This document shows, piece after piece, positions 1 through 8,744 of a stretch of 64,000 bases of DNA. The stretch's first letter is position 1. Each line of letters starts with the position of its first letter. This DNA is from Tabrizicola_A sp964393035 (lineage in GTDB: Bacteria > Pseudomonadota > Alphaproteobacteria > Rhodobacterales > Rhodobacteraceae). Below the pieces are notes generated by a model. It made no database searches and was not told where the DNA came from. It saw only the letters and a program-made list of their open reading frames with translations. A program made the position numbers and the translations under genes. The DNA is taken from the NCBI GenBank assembly GCA_964393035.1, contig CAYMRX010000008.1, forward strand, positions 56,132 through 120,131. Reading direction: 5' to 3'.

Positions 1-1295
1 TGCGGTTGGTCCGCGAGGTCACTGCCCTTGAGGCGGCCTTCTTCGCAATGCATCCCGGCAATATGGATTACCGGGCGCGGGATATGACGGTCTCGTCCCT
101 GAACTTCGCCGATATGGCCGCCCTCCATGCAGCAGACACCGGGACCGAAGCAGCGCGCCTGCCATGGCAAACCCCGCTCACGCTGTTCCAGACGCTGCAA
201 GGCTCGCTGCACCGGTTCAGTTTCCACGAACCCGGCGACCCAAGTGCGGAGCCGACCAACGGCCATACATTGGTGTTGGGCAAATCCGGCGGCGGCAAAA
301 CCACGACCGTTGCCTTCCTTGCAGCCCAAGCCCAAAGGGCAGGGGGCCGCACGATCATCTTCGACAAGGAAGCGGGCCTGAAGATGGCCGTACGCGCCCT
401 TGGCGGCCGCTACGCCGAAATCCGCGCCGGACGGCCAACCGGCTTGAACCCGCTGGCCACAGAATCCGGGGAACGTGGCGAGGCGTGGTTTCTGGATTGG
501 CTGGTGGCGCTGCTTGAGTCCCGCAGCGGGCCGATGACACCGCTGCAGTCCGAAGCGCTCAAATCGGCGATTTCCCAAAACGGCAAAGCCCGCGAAGGGC
601 TGCGGAATTTCCGCGCGTTTCAGGAGCTCTTCGGCGATGTAGGCGACGGCCTGGATCTCGCGCAGCGGATCAGCGAATGGGGGCCCGAGGGTCGTTATGG
701 CTGGGTTTTCGGTGAGGCCGAGGAGCCGGTGGTGGATTTCACCAGCCATGATGTCACGGCTGTAGATCTGACGGAAATCCTCGATCTCGGCACAGAGCGC
801 ACTGCGATCCTTGGCTATCTCTTCCGCCGCATCGAGATGCTGATCGAGGAAAAGCGCCCGACGCTGATCCTGATCGACGAGGCCTGGAAGGTGCTCGATG
901 ACGAGTACTTCGCCAAGAAGCTCGCCGAATGGTTGGTCACGGCCCGCAAGAAGAACGTCGTTGTCGTGATGATGACCCAGTTCCCAAGCCAGATCCGAGG
1001 ATCGAAAGCCCGTTCAATCCTGGAAGCCCTGCCAAACCAGCTCCTGTTCCCGAACGGCGAAGCCGCAAGTGCGGACTATGACGGGTTCCGGCTAACCGAT
1101 GGCGAGTTGGATTTCGTCCTGAGCCCGATCCCGGGCCAGAGGATGGTGCTATCGCGCACACCGCGCAGCTCCACAGTGCTGAACGTCGATCTCAAAGCCC
1201 TGGGTCCGCTGTTGACAGCCCTTGGCGGTGGTCAGGCTGGGCTCAACGCCTTTGGCGCTGACTACGCCAGTCGGCCCAAATTCTGGAAGGAATGA
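1..1295 (+). CDS. virB4: VirB4-type conjugation ATPase, C-terminal part (5' end outside window)
   Basis: This is the ATPase that powers assembly of the type IV secretion channel at the inner membrane. The reading frame is open to the first base of the window, so the N-terminal half is missing. About 430 residues are visible. A Walker A motif GKSGGGKTT lies near nt 279-305, a Walker B stretch ILIDEAW near nt 868-890, and a motif-C-like VVVMMTQFPSQI follows near nt 960-990, as in the VirB4/TraC family. The gene is followed closely by a lipoprotein gene and heads a run of vir genes. virB2 and virB3 are presumably just upstream. The family call is secure; only the length is uncertain. Confidence 0.93.
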   Translation, partial: RLVREVTALEAAFFAMHPGNMDYRARDMTVSSLNFADMAALHAADTGTEAARLPWQTPLTLFQTLQGSLHRFSFHEPGDPSAEPTNGHTLVLGKSGGGKTTTVAFLAAQAQRAGGRTIIFDKEAGLKMAVRALGGRYAEIRAGRPTGLNPLATESGERGEAWFLDWLVALLESRSGPMTPLQSEALKSAISQNGKAREGLRNFRAFQELFGDVGDGLDLAQRISEWGPEGRYGWVFGEAEEPVVDFTSHDVTAVDLTEILDLGTERTAILGYLFRRIEMLIEEKRPTLILIDEAWKVLDDEYFAKKLAEWLVTARKKNVVVVMMTQFPSQIRGSKARSILEALPNQLLFPNGEAASADYDGFRLTDGELDFVLSPIPGQRMVLSRTPRSSTVLNVDLKALGPLLTALGGGQAGLNAFGADYASRPKFWKE

Positions 1296-1302
1296 TTGTC
1301 CA

Positions 1303-1530
1303 ATGAAATCAATATATTACATAACCTTGATTATGCGAGTCCGATTTTGGGCTGTCATGATGAGTGCATCCCTCGGTCTCGCCGCCTGCACCGGCGTGCC
1401 GATTGCCAAGACCAATTGCTGGGCCACCGCTGGCTCCACTGTGACCACTTCCACCAAGGGCGCAAGTCCGGATGCGGGGCTTGTCTCTCGCAGCAATACG
1501 TCGAGCCTTGATGTCATTCCCTGCCGCTAA
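1303..1530 (+). CDS. Small lipoprotein, VirB7-like candidate
   Basis: A 75-residue protein with a hydrophobic N-terminus and a lipobox LAAC, which puts the lipidated cysteine at residue 29. The mature part is short (about 47 residues) and rich in Ser/Thr. The start was chosen because AAGGAA lies 10 bases upstream; an internal ATG at 1333 would also leave a usable signal peptide but has no visible ribosome site. VirB7 proteins are small outer-membrane lipoproteins that stabilise VirB9, and a lipoprotein gene between virB4 and the other virB genes fits that role. There is no sequence match strong enough to prove it. The last 20 bases overlap the next gene. Confidence 0.6.
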   Translation: MKSIYYITLIMRVRFWAVMMSASLGLAACTGVPIAKTNCWATAGSTVTTSTKGASPDAGLVSRSNTSSLDVIPCR

Positions 1531-2653
1531 ACTTCAACGCTCGGCCAGGGTGATTGCACTGGCGACTGCTGCGCTGCCCTTTATGGCGACGGCGCAGGGC
1601 GTCCCTATTGTCGACCCGAAGTCGATCATCCAGCACGGGCTCGAGATCGCGCAGATGTCCTATCTGACCGGCGGGCGCGAGCTTGAGGCTGACAAGAAGC
1701 GACGCATCGACGAATTGCACCAGGACCAACTCGACGCGCTCGATGCTACTTTGGCGATGATGACGGGCAAGACACCATGGATCGGCGATCTCGAAGTGAT
1801 CCCCGGTGCTGAGGCCGAAGTGCTCTACTCGGTTGAGGACAACAACCCCTATGCGGCGCGGCTCTTTGGCGATGCCAAGACCAGCATCGAAGAGATGATT
1901 GTCGCTACGGCGCAGAAATACGCCGGACACCCAGGACTTGCCCGCGCCGGGCTGAACCCCGTTGAGTTCCGCATCTGGTTCCAGAGCCTCGTGAAGCAAG
2001 AATCCGGGTTTTCTATCGGGGCGCGCAGTCCTGTTGGCGCCTTTGGGCTGACGCAGGTCATGCCGGACACAGCAAAGGATCTCGGGATCTACCCCGCCTA
2101 TTATGATGATCCGATGCTGCAGCTTGACGGCGGCGCGCGGTACTTCCTGACCCAGTTGAACAAGTTTGGCTCGGTGCCACTGGCTTTGGCGGCCTATAAT
2201 GCAGGCCCCGGCAACGTGACAAAGTATGGTGGCATCCCACCGTTTGAAGAGACGCAGAATTACGTCGTCCGCATCACAGGGTTCTTCAATGCCTATGCCG
2301 GCAAGATCACTGGCGTGGATCAGGTTGGCACCTTCGATCCGCGCGACATGGCGATCGCTGAGGCCAGCAACACATCCGACGCGGGTCTGCACTATGGCAT
2401 GCATGCCAGCGTCGAGATCGAGGCGTCGCTGAAGCGGTTGCGTTCCATCATTGAGCGCATTCCCACGACCAAATCGACCAAAGAGGCGCTGGACCTCAAC
2501 AGCTACGCCCGCGCGGAGGCCGTCCGCATCGGGCTCATGGTCGAGCGGGTCAAGGCGGCCCGCGTGAAGGTCGATCAGGCGCGCTACGCCCTCTGGCTGC
2601 AGGCCTATGCCATCGACGCAACATTCATCAAAGTGAAGGGTGGTTCCGAATGA
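1511..2653 (+). CDS. virB1: Periplasmic lytic transglycosylase (VirB1) with VirB5-like flanks
   Basis: A 380-residue secreted protein with signal peptide (cleavage likely after ...ATA before QGVP). The central region, about residues 130-260, is a soluble lytic transglycosylase domain with the catalytic glutamate in KQESGF, then AFGLTQVMP and AAYNAGPGNV. It would open peptidoglycan for the secretion channel. The ends are unusual. The mature N-terminus AQGVPIVDPKSI and the C-terminal FIKVKGG closely match the N- and C-termini of the VirB5-like protein encoded next (AQGVPTVDLTSI and FIKVLGG), and the ATTKSTKEALDLN-like stretch before the end also has a counterpart there. The start at 1511 was chosen over an upstream ATG at 1472 because it begins directly before the signal peptide. 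The stop overlaps the next start (ATGA). Confidence 0.85.
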   Translation: MSFPAAKLQRSARVIALATAALPFMATAQGVPIVDPKSIIQHGLEIAQMSYLTGGRELEADKKRRIDELHQDQLDALDATLAMMTGKTPWIGDLEVIPGAEAEVLYSVEDNNPYAARLFGDAKTSIEEMIVATAQKYAGHPGLARAGLNPVEFRIWFQSLVKQESGFSIGARSPVGAFGLTQVMPDTAKDLGIYPAYYDDPMLQLDGGARYFLTQLNKFGSVPLALAAYNAGPGNVTKYGGIPPFEETQNYVVRITGFFNAYAGKITGVDQVGTFDPRDMAIAEASNTSDAGLHYGMHASVEIEASLKRLRSIIERIPTTKSTKEALDLNSYARAEAVRIGLMVERVKAARVKVDQARYALWLQAYAIDATFIKVKGGSE

Positions 2654-3447
2654 TCCGCAATCTTGTCCGGGGTCTCGGCCCCCTTATGATTTCCGCCGCC
2701 TTGTTCTCTGCGGCCCCTGCCCTCGCGCAGGGCGTGCCAACGGTTGACCTCACCAGCATCGCCAAGATCGGCGAGGTGCTGACCGAGGCCAAGCTGCAGG
2801 TGAAGGAAATGATCGCTTCCAACCTGAAGCTCGATGAACAGATCCTGAAGCAGATCGAACAGATCGCCACCCTGAAGGCCCAGCTTGACGCCCTGCGCAA
2901 CGGGCTCACGCTGGAGGCCTTGGGCATTCCAGACCCGGATACCTTCTTTGACGACATCCTGCCCGATGTCGCCGATCTGACCGGCGGCCTGATTTCCGCG
3001 AAAGATGGCAAGTATTCTCTGATGACGACCTCGGGCAAGGTCGGCGACAAGCCCGCCACGCAATATGTCTCGGAGTTCTTCGCCTCTGCCGGGCTTGATG
3101 TGGCCACCGTCGATACTCTGGCGAACAGCGAAGACGAAGGCGCAGCCCGGATCGGCACGCAGGCGAACACCGCCGCTTTCCTCTCGGCCGCAGCGGAAAC
3201 CTCCTCGGTCAAGGCCTCGGAAAGCCTCGAGCGGGTCCACGAGCTTGTACAGGAAATTCCCGACACCGAAGGGCTGAAAGAGGCCATCGATCTCAACACT
3301 CGCGTGACAGCAGAACTGTCGATCGCGTTGGCCAATATATGGAACATGGAATCCGCCCAGCTGATGGGCATGGGCGAAGCGGGCGTCATGGATGCCGCAA
3401 CCGCCGCCGAAGAGCAGAAGTTCATCAAGGTCCTTGGGGGAGAATGA
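2650..3447 (+). CDS. virB5: VirB5-like pilus-tip/minor pilin protein
   Basis: A 265-residue protein with an N-terminal signal peptide ending in ALAQ, followed by a long helical, heptad-rich body (residues about 30-90) and a C-terminal helical tail. VirB5/TrbJ proteins sit at the pilus tip and help recognise the recipient. The call rests on the all-helical secreted character, the length and the position between virB1 and virB6; the sequence itself is poorly conserved in this family. It overlaps its upstream neighbour by four bases and its downstream neighbour by four bases, so translation is coupled. It shares end motifs with the upstream transglycosylase, which suggests duplication of a virB5 gene. 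Confidence 0.75.
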   Translation: MIRNLVRGLGPLMISAALFSAAPALAQGVPTVDLTSIAKIGEVLTEAKLQVKEMIASNLKLDEQILKQIEQIATLKAQLDALRNGLTLEALGIPDPDTFFDDILPDVADLTGGLISAKDGKYSLMTTSGKVGDKPATQYVSEFFASAGLDVATVDTLANSEDEGAARIGTQANTAAFLSAAAETSSVKASESLERVHELVQEIPDTEGLKEAIDLNTRVTAELSIALANIWNMESAQLMGMGEAGVMDAATAAEEQKFIKVLGGE

Positions 3448-3932
3448 GCATGTCCAATGATTTCAAAGTGCAACTGTTGGGCGGTGCCCTTGGGCTGATC
3501 GCGGTTTTCTCGGCCGCAGCGTGGGCTGAGACCCCTGTCCCGGCAGACCTTGCCCAAGAGGACGCCTATCTCGACGTTTTGCCGAAGGTCGAGATACCGG
3601 AAGACATCCAACCAATCCCAGGAGCAGTGAACGAAGAATTCCGGAACTGTGAGGCCTCCTGGCCCGCAGGCTACGCGTTGGCGCGGTCCGGCCCCGAAGC
3701 GCGGGCCCTGCGCGACATCTATGGCCTGGTCCGCGTGCGCAACGTGATTGAAACGCAGGATTGCGGCTGCTCAGGCAAAGTGGCGAACTGGGAAGAGGTC
3801 GAGGCCGTCGCGGCTGCATTGCGCGATTATCACGACGTCCAGCGCCTCAGCTGGCAGCAGACGAAGGCGATTGCGGAGGAGGCCGCAACCCTGACGGCTG
3901 TCGCAGAAACCATGTGTGGCGGCAGTTTCTGA
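3444..3932 (+). CDS. Secreted T4SS-operon protein of unknown function
   Basis: A 162-residue protein beginning MSMSNDF with a hydrophobic segment ending in AAWA, so it is likely exported. The mature part carries several cysteines: one in NCEASW, a CGC pair near residue 110, and one in MCGG near the C-terminus, which suggests disulfides in the periplasm. It is embedded in the vir operon, overlapping virB5 (ATGA) and virB6 (TGATG), so it belongs to the transfer machinery. I do not recognise the family. A structural accessory or an entry-exclusion role are both possible from position alone. Confidence 0.65.
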   Translation: MSMSNDFKVQLLGGALGLIAVFSAAAWAETPVPADLAQEDAYLDVLPKVEIPEDIQPIPGAVNEEFRNCEASWPAGYALARSGPEARALRDIYGLVRVRNVIETQDCGCSGKVANWEEVEAVAAALRDYHDVQRLSWQQTKAIAEEAATLTAVAETMCGGSF

Positions 3933-4930
3933 TGGACAGCGTCTCGGCCATCCTGACAACGCTGGATGCGGCAATCACCTCAGCAGGGCGGAAGTACTTC
4001 GAGGCGACGGCGGGTGCGGTCGGTCCGATCTACACGACCCTGCTCGCCCTCCTGCTCGTCATGGTCGGGATCAACGCGGCCTTGAATGTTTACCGGATCT
4101 CGATGCGCGACGCGGTTCAGCTGTCGTTCCGGATCGTGATGGTCCTGATGTTCGGCCTGACCTGGTCCAACTTCACCCAGATTTACGATGCCGCCAGCAA
4201 CGGGCTCAGTGCCCTTGCTTTGGAATACTTCCGGCTCGGGGGCGGCGGTGTCGGTGCATCCGCCACAGCAGCCATGGATGACATGGCGAACATGATGGCT
4301 GGGAACGTGGATTCTGTATCTTCCGCGATGTCCTCAATCATGCGCGGCTTTGTGGCTGCCGTTCTCTACGTGGTCCTCGGCGTCTTGATGGCGGTCTATG
4401 TCTTCATCGTCGGCTTCTCGAAGCTGATGATCGCTTTCCTGCTCGGGGTTGCCCCAATTGCCATCGGCGCCACCATCTTCGAGAAGACCAAGGGCATGTT
4501 CGAGGCCTGGCTTTCGGCAATGATCGGCTACCTGATGTATCCCGTCGCCTCGGCTGGGGTCATAGTTGCGGTTGTCACCGTCGCGCACGACGTCTTCCGC
4601 GAGACAAAAGATGTTACTGACCTCGGCTCGATCCTTGGTTTCTTCGTCATCGTTTTCGTCGGCATCTTTGCCCTGATGGCGATCCCGAATGCTGTAACGC
4701 ACATCACAGGCCAGATCAGCCTTGCAAGCATTGCGCCGCAAGCGTTGCGGGTTGCGGGCAAGCCGCTGGAAAAGGCTTCTGACTATTCGGCTCGCCGGAT
4801 GAACGAAGTGCGCTCGGGCTTCCTGAACGGAAAGACAACACAACATCATTTGCGCGATGAGGCGAGGTCGGATGCTGAACGTGGCCATGCGGCAAGACAG
4901 CGCCTGAACCAGTTCATCCGCGATACCTGA
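3932..4930 (+). CDS. virB6: VirB6/TrbL-family polytopic inner-membrane channel protein
   Basis: A 332-residue protein with at least five strongly hydrophobic segments, near residues 28-50, 66-85, 145-175, 180-200 and 245-270. VirB6 forms part of the inner-membrane pore that moves DNA and protein. The start overlaps the preceding stop as TGATG. The C-terminal 60 residues are polar and basic, as expected for a cytoplasmic tail. Position between virB5 and virB8 agrees with the canonical virB order. A 43-base gap separates it from virB8. Confidence 0.85.
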   Translation: MDSVSAILTTLDAAITSAGRKYFEATAGAVGPIYTTLLALLLVMVGINAALNVYRISMRDAVQLSFRIVMVLMFGLTWSNFTQIYDAASNGLSALALEYFRLGGGGVGASATAAMDDMANMMAGNVDSVSSAMSSIMRGFVAAVLYVVLGVLMAVYVFIVGFSKLMIAFLLGVAPIAIGATIFEKTKGMFEAWLSAMIGYLMYPVASAGVIVAVVTVAHDVFRETKDVTDLGSILGFFVIVFVGIFALMAIPNAVTHITGQISLASIAPQALRVAGKPLEKASDYSARRMNEVRSGFLNGKTTQHHLRDEARSDAERGHAARQRLNQFIRDT

Positions 4931-4973
4931 CGCTCGCTCAGCCCTTCGCATTTCCCCCCATTTCCGGAGCAAG

Positions 4974-5657
4974 ATGATGACAGGTTCTCCCCCTGAATTG
5001 AGAAGTTTTCTCGAAGCTGAGATGTTCTACGGCGTCAAGAAGCGCGAGCGCATCGCCTATCTGGTGGCGGGCGGCGGGCTGGCCATCGGCCTTATGGGCA
5101 TGATCGCAGTCGTCACAATGCTCCCCTTGAAGCAAACCGAGGCCTTCCTCGCTATCGTCGACAAAGACACTGGCGTCGCCGAACGCGTCGTGGCCATCGA
5201 AAAGGCCGGGATCGAACAGGCCGAGGCCATCCGGCAAAGCCTGCTCTTTGCCTACGTCACCGACCGCGAAACCTATGACCAGCACGACAATGAGTCCCGC
5301 ATTTTGCGCGCCTATACCTGGTCCGAAGGCAATGCCCGCCAAGGGTTGGTGAGCCTCTGGACGGAAGGCAACGCCAACTATCCGCCTAAGCTCTATGGCC
5401 AGAACTCCAAGGTGGTCATCGATGTCCTGTCGATCACGCCGGTGACCGATACCACCGCGCAAGTGCGCTTTACCAAGACCTGGGTCTCCGATGGCGAGGG
5501 TGTGCCTGATCGGGTCGGCAAGTTCACTGCCACTGTCACCTATCGCTTTGAGCCATCCAAACAAACCGCGCTCGATCTCGTTTGGCAGAACCCGACCGGG
5601 TTTCTGGTGACGGACTACCGCATCACCGCAGAAACCCTGGCCCCCACGGAGGAATGA
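4974..5657 (+). CDS. virB8: VirB8-type T4SS assembly factor
   Basis: A 227-residue bitopic protein: a short cytoplasmic N-terminus, one membrane span at about residues 30-55, then a periplasmic domain of the NTF2-like VirB8 fold. The conserved VirB8 features DRETYD and the GxGxVPDRVGKFTATVTYRF-like strand pair are visible. VirB8 nucleates assembly and contacts VirB9 and VirB10. There are two tandem ATG codons; the first, at 4974, is used here. It is followed one base later by virB9. Confidence 0.9.
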   Translation: MMTGSPPELRSFLEAEMFYGVKKRERIAYLVAGGGLAIGLMGMIAVVTMLPLKQTEAFLAIVDKDTGVAERVVAIEKAGIEQAEAIRQSLLFAYVTDRETYDQHDNESRILRAYTWSEGNARQGLVSLWTEGNANYPPKLYGQNSKVVIDVLSITPVTDTTAQVRFTKTWVSDGEGVPDRVGKFTATVTYRFEPSKQTALDLVWQNPTGFLVTDYRITAETLAPTEE

Positions 5658-5658
5658 C

Positions 5659-6375
5659 ATGACCCATCCCCTGACTCTTCCTGTGCTCGGGCTTCTGATC
5701 TCGATGACCGCCCTGCCCGCTTTGGCCGAAACCGCACCGAAGCCCGGCAGCCATGATGCCCGTGTGACCTATGCCACCTATCAGGAGGGGCAGGTCTACC
5801 GGATCAACACCCGGCTCAGGAATGTGACCCTTGTTGAGCTTGGTGAGGGTGAAAAAATCCAATCCATCGCCATCGGCGATCTCGAAAGCTTCAAGATCGA
5901 CAAGCTGGAACGGGCCAACCTTTTCATCATCAAACCCGTCGTCGCCGGGGCCACGACCAACCTCACCGTCGAGACGCAGCGCAACATCTATTTCCTGCAA
6001 GTTACAGAAGGTGGCCGTGGAGAACCGAACTATTCGGTGAAGTTCACCGTGCCGGGCAGCACGCGTGCAGCAGCAACCGGCACTGACATCCCACCCTCCC
6101 TGCCAATGACCTACAAGATCATGAAAAAGGGCCGCGCCCTGCCCGGCTTTGCGCCGGTGTCAATTTCGGATGACGGCCGCAAAATCACCTTCGTCATTCC
6201 GCCCGGCGCGCCGATGCCGACGATCTTCCGGGCCGATGCCAAGGGGCAGGAATACTCGGTCAATTCCTCCGTTCGCGGCACGACTATCACCGTCAGCACC
6301 CGTTCCGAGCGTTGGGTGCTGCGGTACGGCGAGGAATACGTTTGTGTCACCGCCGAGCTGGGGGTCAGCCAATGA
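5659..6375 (+). CDS. virB9: VirB9-type outer-membrane core complex protein
   Basis: A 238-residue secreted protein with signal peptide ending ALAE. The N-terminal domain has the VirB9/TrbG strand pattern beginning with VTYATYQEGQVYRINT, and the C-terminal domain ends in the typical ITVSTRSERWVLRYGEEY region. VirB9 forms the outer ring with VirB7 and VirB10. Its stop overlaps the virB10 start (ATGA at 6372-6375), so the two are translationally coupled. Confidence 0.9.
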   Translation: MTHPLTLPVLGLLISMTALPALAETAPKPGSHDARVTYATYQEGQVYRINTRLRNVTLVELGEGEKIQSIAIGDLESFKIDKLERANLFIIKPVVAGATTNLTVETQRNIYFLQVTEGGRGEPNYSVKFTVPGSTRAAATGTDIPPSLPMTYKIMKKGRALPGFAPVSISDDGRKITFVIPPGAPMPTIFRADAKGQEYSVNSSVRGTTITVSTRSERWVLRYGEEYVCVTAELGVSQ

Positions 6376-7691
6376 GTGACGAGACCCAAGCCGAAAAACT
6401 CACCGCCCGTATGGAGCGTATGAGGCCTTCTGAGGCCCCGAAGCGCCGTCGGGGCATAAATCCCTACGCCCTTTCCGCCGTCACGGCCGTCGCCGGTGTC
6501 GGCGTCGGGGCGTGGCTGGTTCTTGCCGCACCCGATACCCCTGCCCCGGCACCCGCGATCGAGACGGCCTCGGTCAGCGATTTTCAAGGCGATGGCACCG
6601 GCACTGATGGCTTCAGCGTCTCACGGCCAAAGCCGCAGATCGTCCCGGCAGCGCCAGATACTTCAGAGGCAGAACGGCTGCAGGCCGAGATCGAGGCGCT
6701 CAATGCCCAGATCGCCGATCTGAAAGCCAATCCTGTGACCGTCACCGACGAGGCCGCACTGGCAGACCTCAAAGCGCAGGTTGCCGCCCTTGATGCCGAT
6801 GCAAAGGCCCGCGCGGCAGCCCTCTCCGATCTTGAGCGCGAAAACATCCGCCTTCAGACCGAACTTGAGACCAAGGCGCTGATCGATGGCGACTCTGAGG
6901 CCGAGGCAGCGCGCGCCCGGGAAGAAGAGCTCGCCCGACGCAGGCAAGAGGCCGAGATGCTGAATGAGGCGCAGATCCATTCCGACATGGTGGCCCTGCG
7001 TTCCAGCATGGATATGGGCGGTGAGGCTGGCGCTGCAGCCCCTGCCCCGGGTGCACCTGGACAGGCGGCCACAGGAGATGATGCGTTTCGCAGGGCCGGG
7101 GCCAAGGCGGCCGAAGTCCGGCAGGCGGAAGTCATCGCCGATCCCGCCCATACCGTCATGCAAGGCACCTTGATCGAAGCGGCCCTCGAGACCGCGATCA
7201 GCACGGATCTTGCCGGCAATGTGTCGGCGATCGTCAGCCATGACGTCTGGTCGTTTGATATGTCCCGCGTGCTGATCCCGCGCGGCTCGCGGCTGTTCGG
7301 GCGGTATGATTCCGAGGTTGATGCCGGACAGCGGCGCGTGCTGATCGCTTGGGACCGGCTGGTCACCACCGACGGTCAATCGGTCACCCTTGCCGCCTAT
7401 GGCACCGACCGCATCGGGCGCTCGGGTCTGCCTGGCACTGTGCGAAACCACTTCCTTCAGCGTTTTGGCACTGCTGCTTTAATTTCCCTGATTGGTGCTG
7501 TGCCAACACTGGCAGCCGACAAATACGCGGCCAATGAGGTGGCCTCGGACACTGCCGAGAATGTCGGCACTGACCTGGGCGAGGCGGTCAATACGGTGAT
7601 GGCCGATTATCTCAGCATCCCGCCGACGATCAGCGTCAACCAAGGCGCGGTCGTGATGATCCGTGTCGACGCTGATTTGGCGTTTTACTGA
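6372..7691 (+). CDS. virB10: VirB10/TrbI-family core complex scaffold
   Basis: A 439-residue protein spanning the envelope. A basic cytoplasmic N-terminus is followed by one membrane segment (residues about 36-55), a proline/alanine-rich region, a coiled coil of about 130 residues (residues 95-215), and a C-terminal TrbI domain with GTLIEAALETAISTDL and FGRYDSEVDAGQRRVLIAWD. VirB10 links the inner-membrane ATPases to the outer-membrane pore and senses energy. The start at 6372 was chosen because it overlaps the virB9 stop. The stop overlaps the virB11 start (TGATG). Confidence 0.92.
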   Translation: MSDETQAEKLTARMERMRPSEAPKRRRGINPYALSAVTAVAGVGVGAWLVLAAPDTPAPAPAIETASVSDFQGDGTGTDGFSVSRPKPQIVPAAPDTSEAERLQAEIEALNAQIADLKANPVTVTDEAALADLKAQVAALDADAKARAAALSDLERENIRLQTELETKALIDGDSEAEAARAREEELARRRQEAEMLNEAQIHSDMVALRSSMDMGGEAGAAAPAPGAPGQAATGDDAFRRAGAKAAEVRQAEVIADPAHTVMQGTLIEAALETAISTDLAGNVSAIVSHDVWSFDMSRVLIPRGSRLFGRYDSEVDAGQRRVLIAWDRLVTTDGQSVTLAAYGTDRIGRSGLPGTVRNHFLQRFGTAALISLIGAVPTLAADKYAANEVASDTAENVGTDLGEAVNTVMADYLSIPPTISVNQGAVVMIRVDADLAFY

Positions 7692-8677
7692 TGAGCTATC
7701 TCGATACCTATCTCGGGCAGCTCGATGCCGCCCTGTCGGACCCGGCCGTCATGGAACTGGCAATCAATGCCGATGGTTCGATCTGGCTCGAACGCGCCGG
7801 ACAAATCCACATGACTCCAAGCGGTCTTGCCGCCCTTCCCGCCCGCTCCGTGCGCGATTTGGCCTCACAGATCGCCAATTCGACCTCGAACACTTTCACG
7901 GAAACTGCGCCTCTTGTCTCGGCGGCGGTGCGGTATCGCGATCTGATGCTGCGCTGCCAGGTGGTGGGCACCCCTGCCGTCTCTGGCGGCACGGTGATCG
8001 GCATTCGGGTGTTTCGATCCCGGCAAGGGGATGTGAAGCGTATGGCCAAATCCTTCAGCTTCCTGCGCGGCCAAGAAAACTCCCTGGAAGAGGAGCGCCG
8101 CGCAATGGTGGCGGAAATCCGCGCCGGATCGGAAGGGGCGGATGTCGAGGGGTTCTTGGGCAAGCTGGTGTCCGAGCGGCTAAACGTCATCGTCTCGGGC
8201 GGCACGTCGACCGGCAAAACCGAGCTGGGCCGCAAGCTTCTGGAAATGGTCGCCTCCGACGAGCGGATTGTCACGATCGAGGATTCCCTCGAACTTCTGC
8301 CCGGCCAGCCCAATACCGTCAGTCTGATCGCGCAGCGCGATGAAGGTTCGCCCCGCTCGGCCGACAAGCTCTTGCAGGCCACGCTGCGCTTGCGACCCGA
8401 CCGGATCATCCTGGGCGAATTGCGCGGGGCCGAGGCCGCGACGTTTCTGGACGCGATCAACACCGGGCATTCGGGTTCCTTCACCACGCTGCACGCGCAT
8501 TCCGCCCGCAAGGCAATGGACAGGTTGGCGCTTTTGGTGATGTCGCAGGGCACCAAGCTCAGTTTTGGCGAGGTGATCCGGTACCTGCAAACCTCGATCG
8601 ACGTGATCCTGCAGATGGGCCGTATCGGCGATCAGCGCGGGATCATGGAAATGTATTTCCCCGGCCTCGACGACTGA
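7691..8677 (+). CDS. virB11: VirB11 secretion ATPase
   Basis: A 328-residue hexameric traffic ATPase of the GspE/VirB11 class. The Walker A motif GGTSTGKTE is near residue 170, the Asp box TIEDSLEL near 198, the Walker B region RPDRIILGELRGAEA near 238, and the His box GHSGSFTTLHAH near 258. It works at the cytoplasmic face with VirB4 and VirD4. The start overlaps the virB10 stop. About 67 bases separate its stop from the next gene, the longest break so far within the operon together with the gap before virB8. Confidence 0.95.
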   Translation: MSYLDTYLGQLDAALSDPAVMELAINADGSIWLERAGQIHMTPSGLAALPARSVRDLASQIANSTSNTFTETAPLVSAAVRYRDLMLRCQVVGTPAVSGGTVIGIRVFRSRQGDVKRMAKSFSFLRGQENSLEEERRAMVAEIRAGSEGADVEGFLGKLVSERLNVIVSGGTSTGKTELGRKLLEMVASDERIVTIEDSLELLPGQPNTVSLIAQRDEGSPRSADKLLQATLRLRPDRIILGELRGAEAATFLDAINTGHSGSFTTLHAHSARKAMDRLALLVMSQGTKLSFGEVIRYLQTSIDVILQMGRIGDQRGIMEMYFPGLDD

Positions 8678-8744
8678 CATCGGCGCAACGTCCGTCCTCC
8701 CTTTCTCTTCCCCATTTTCCGGCTCTTTGCCCCGCAGGTACCCC

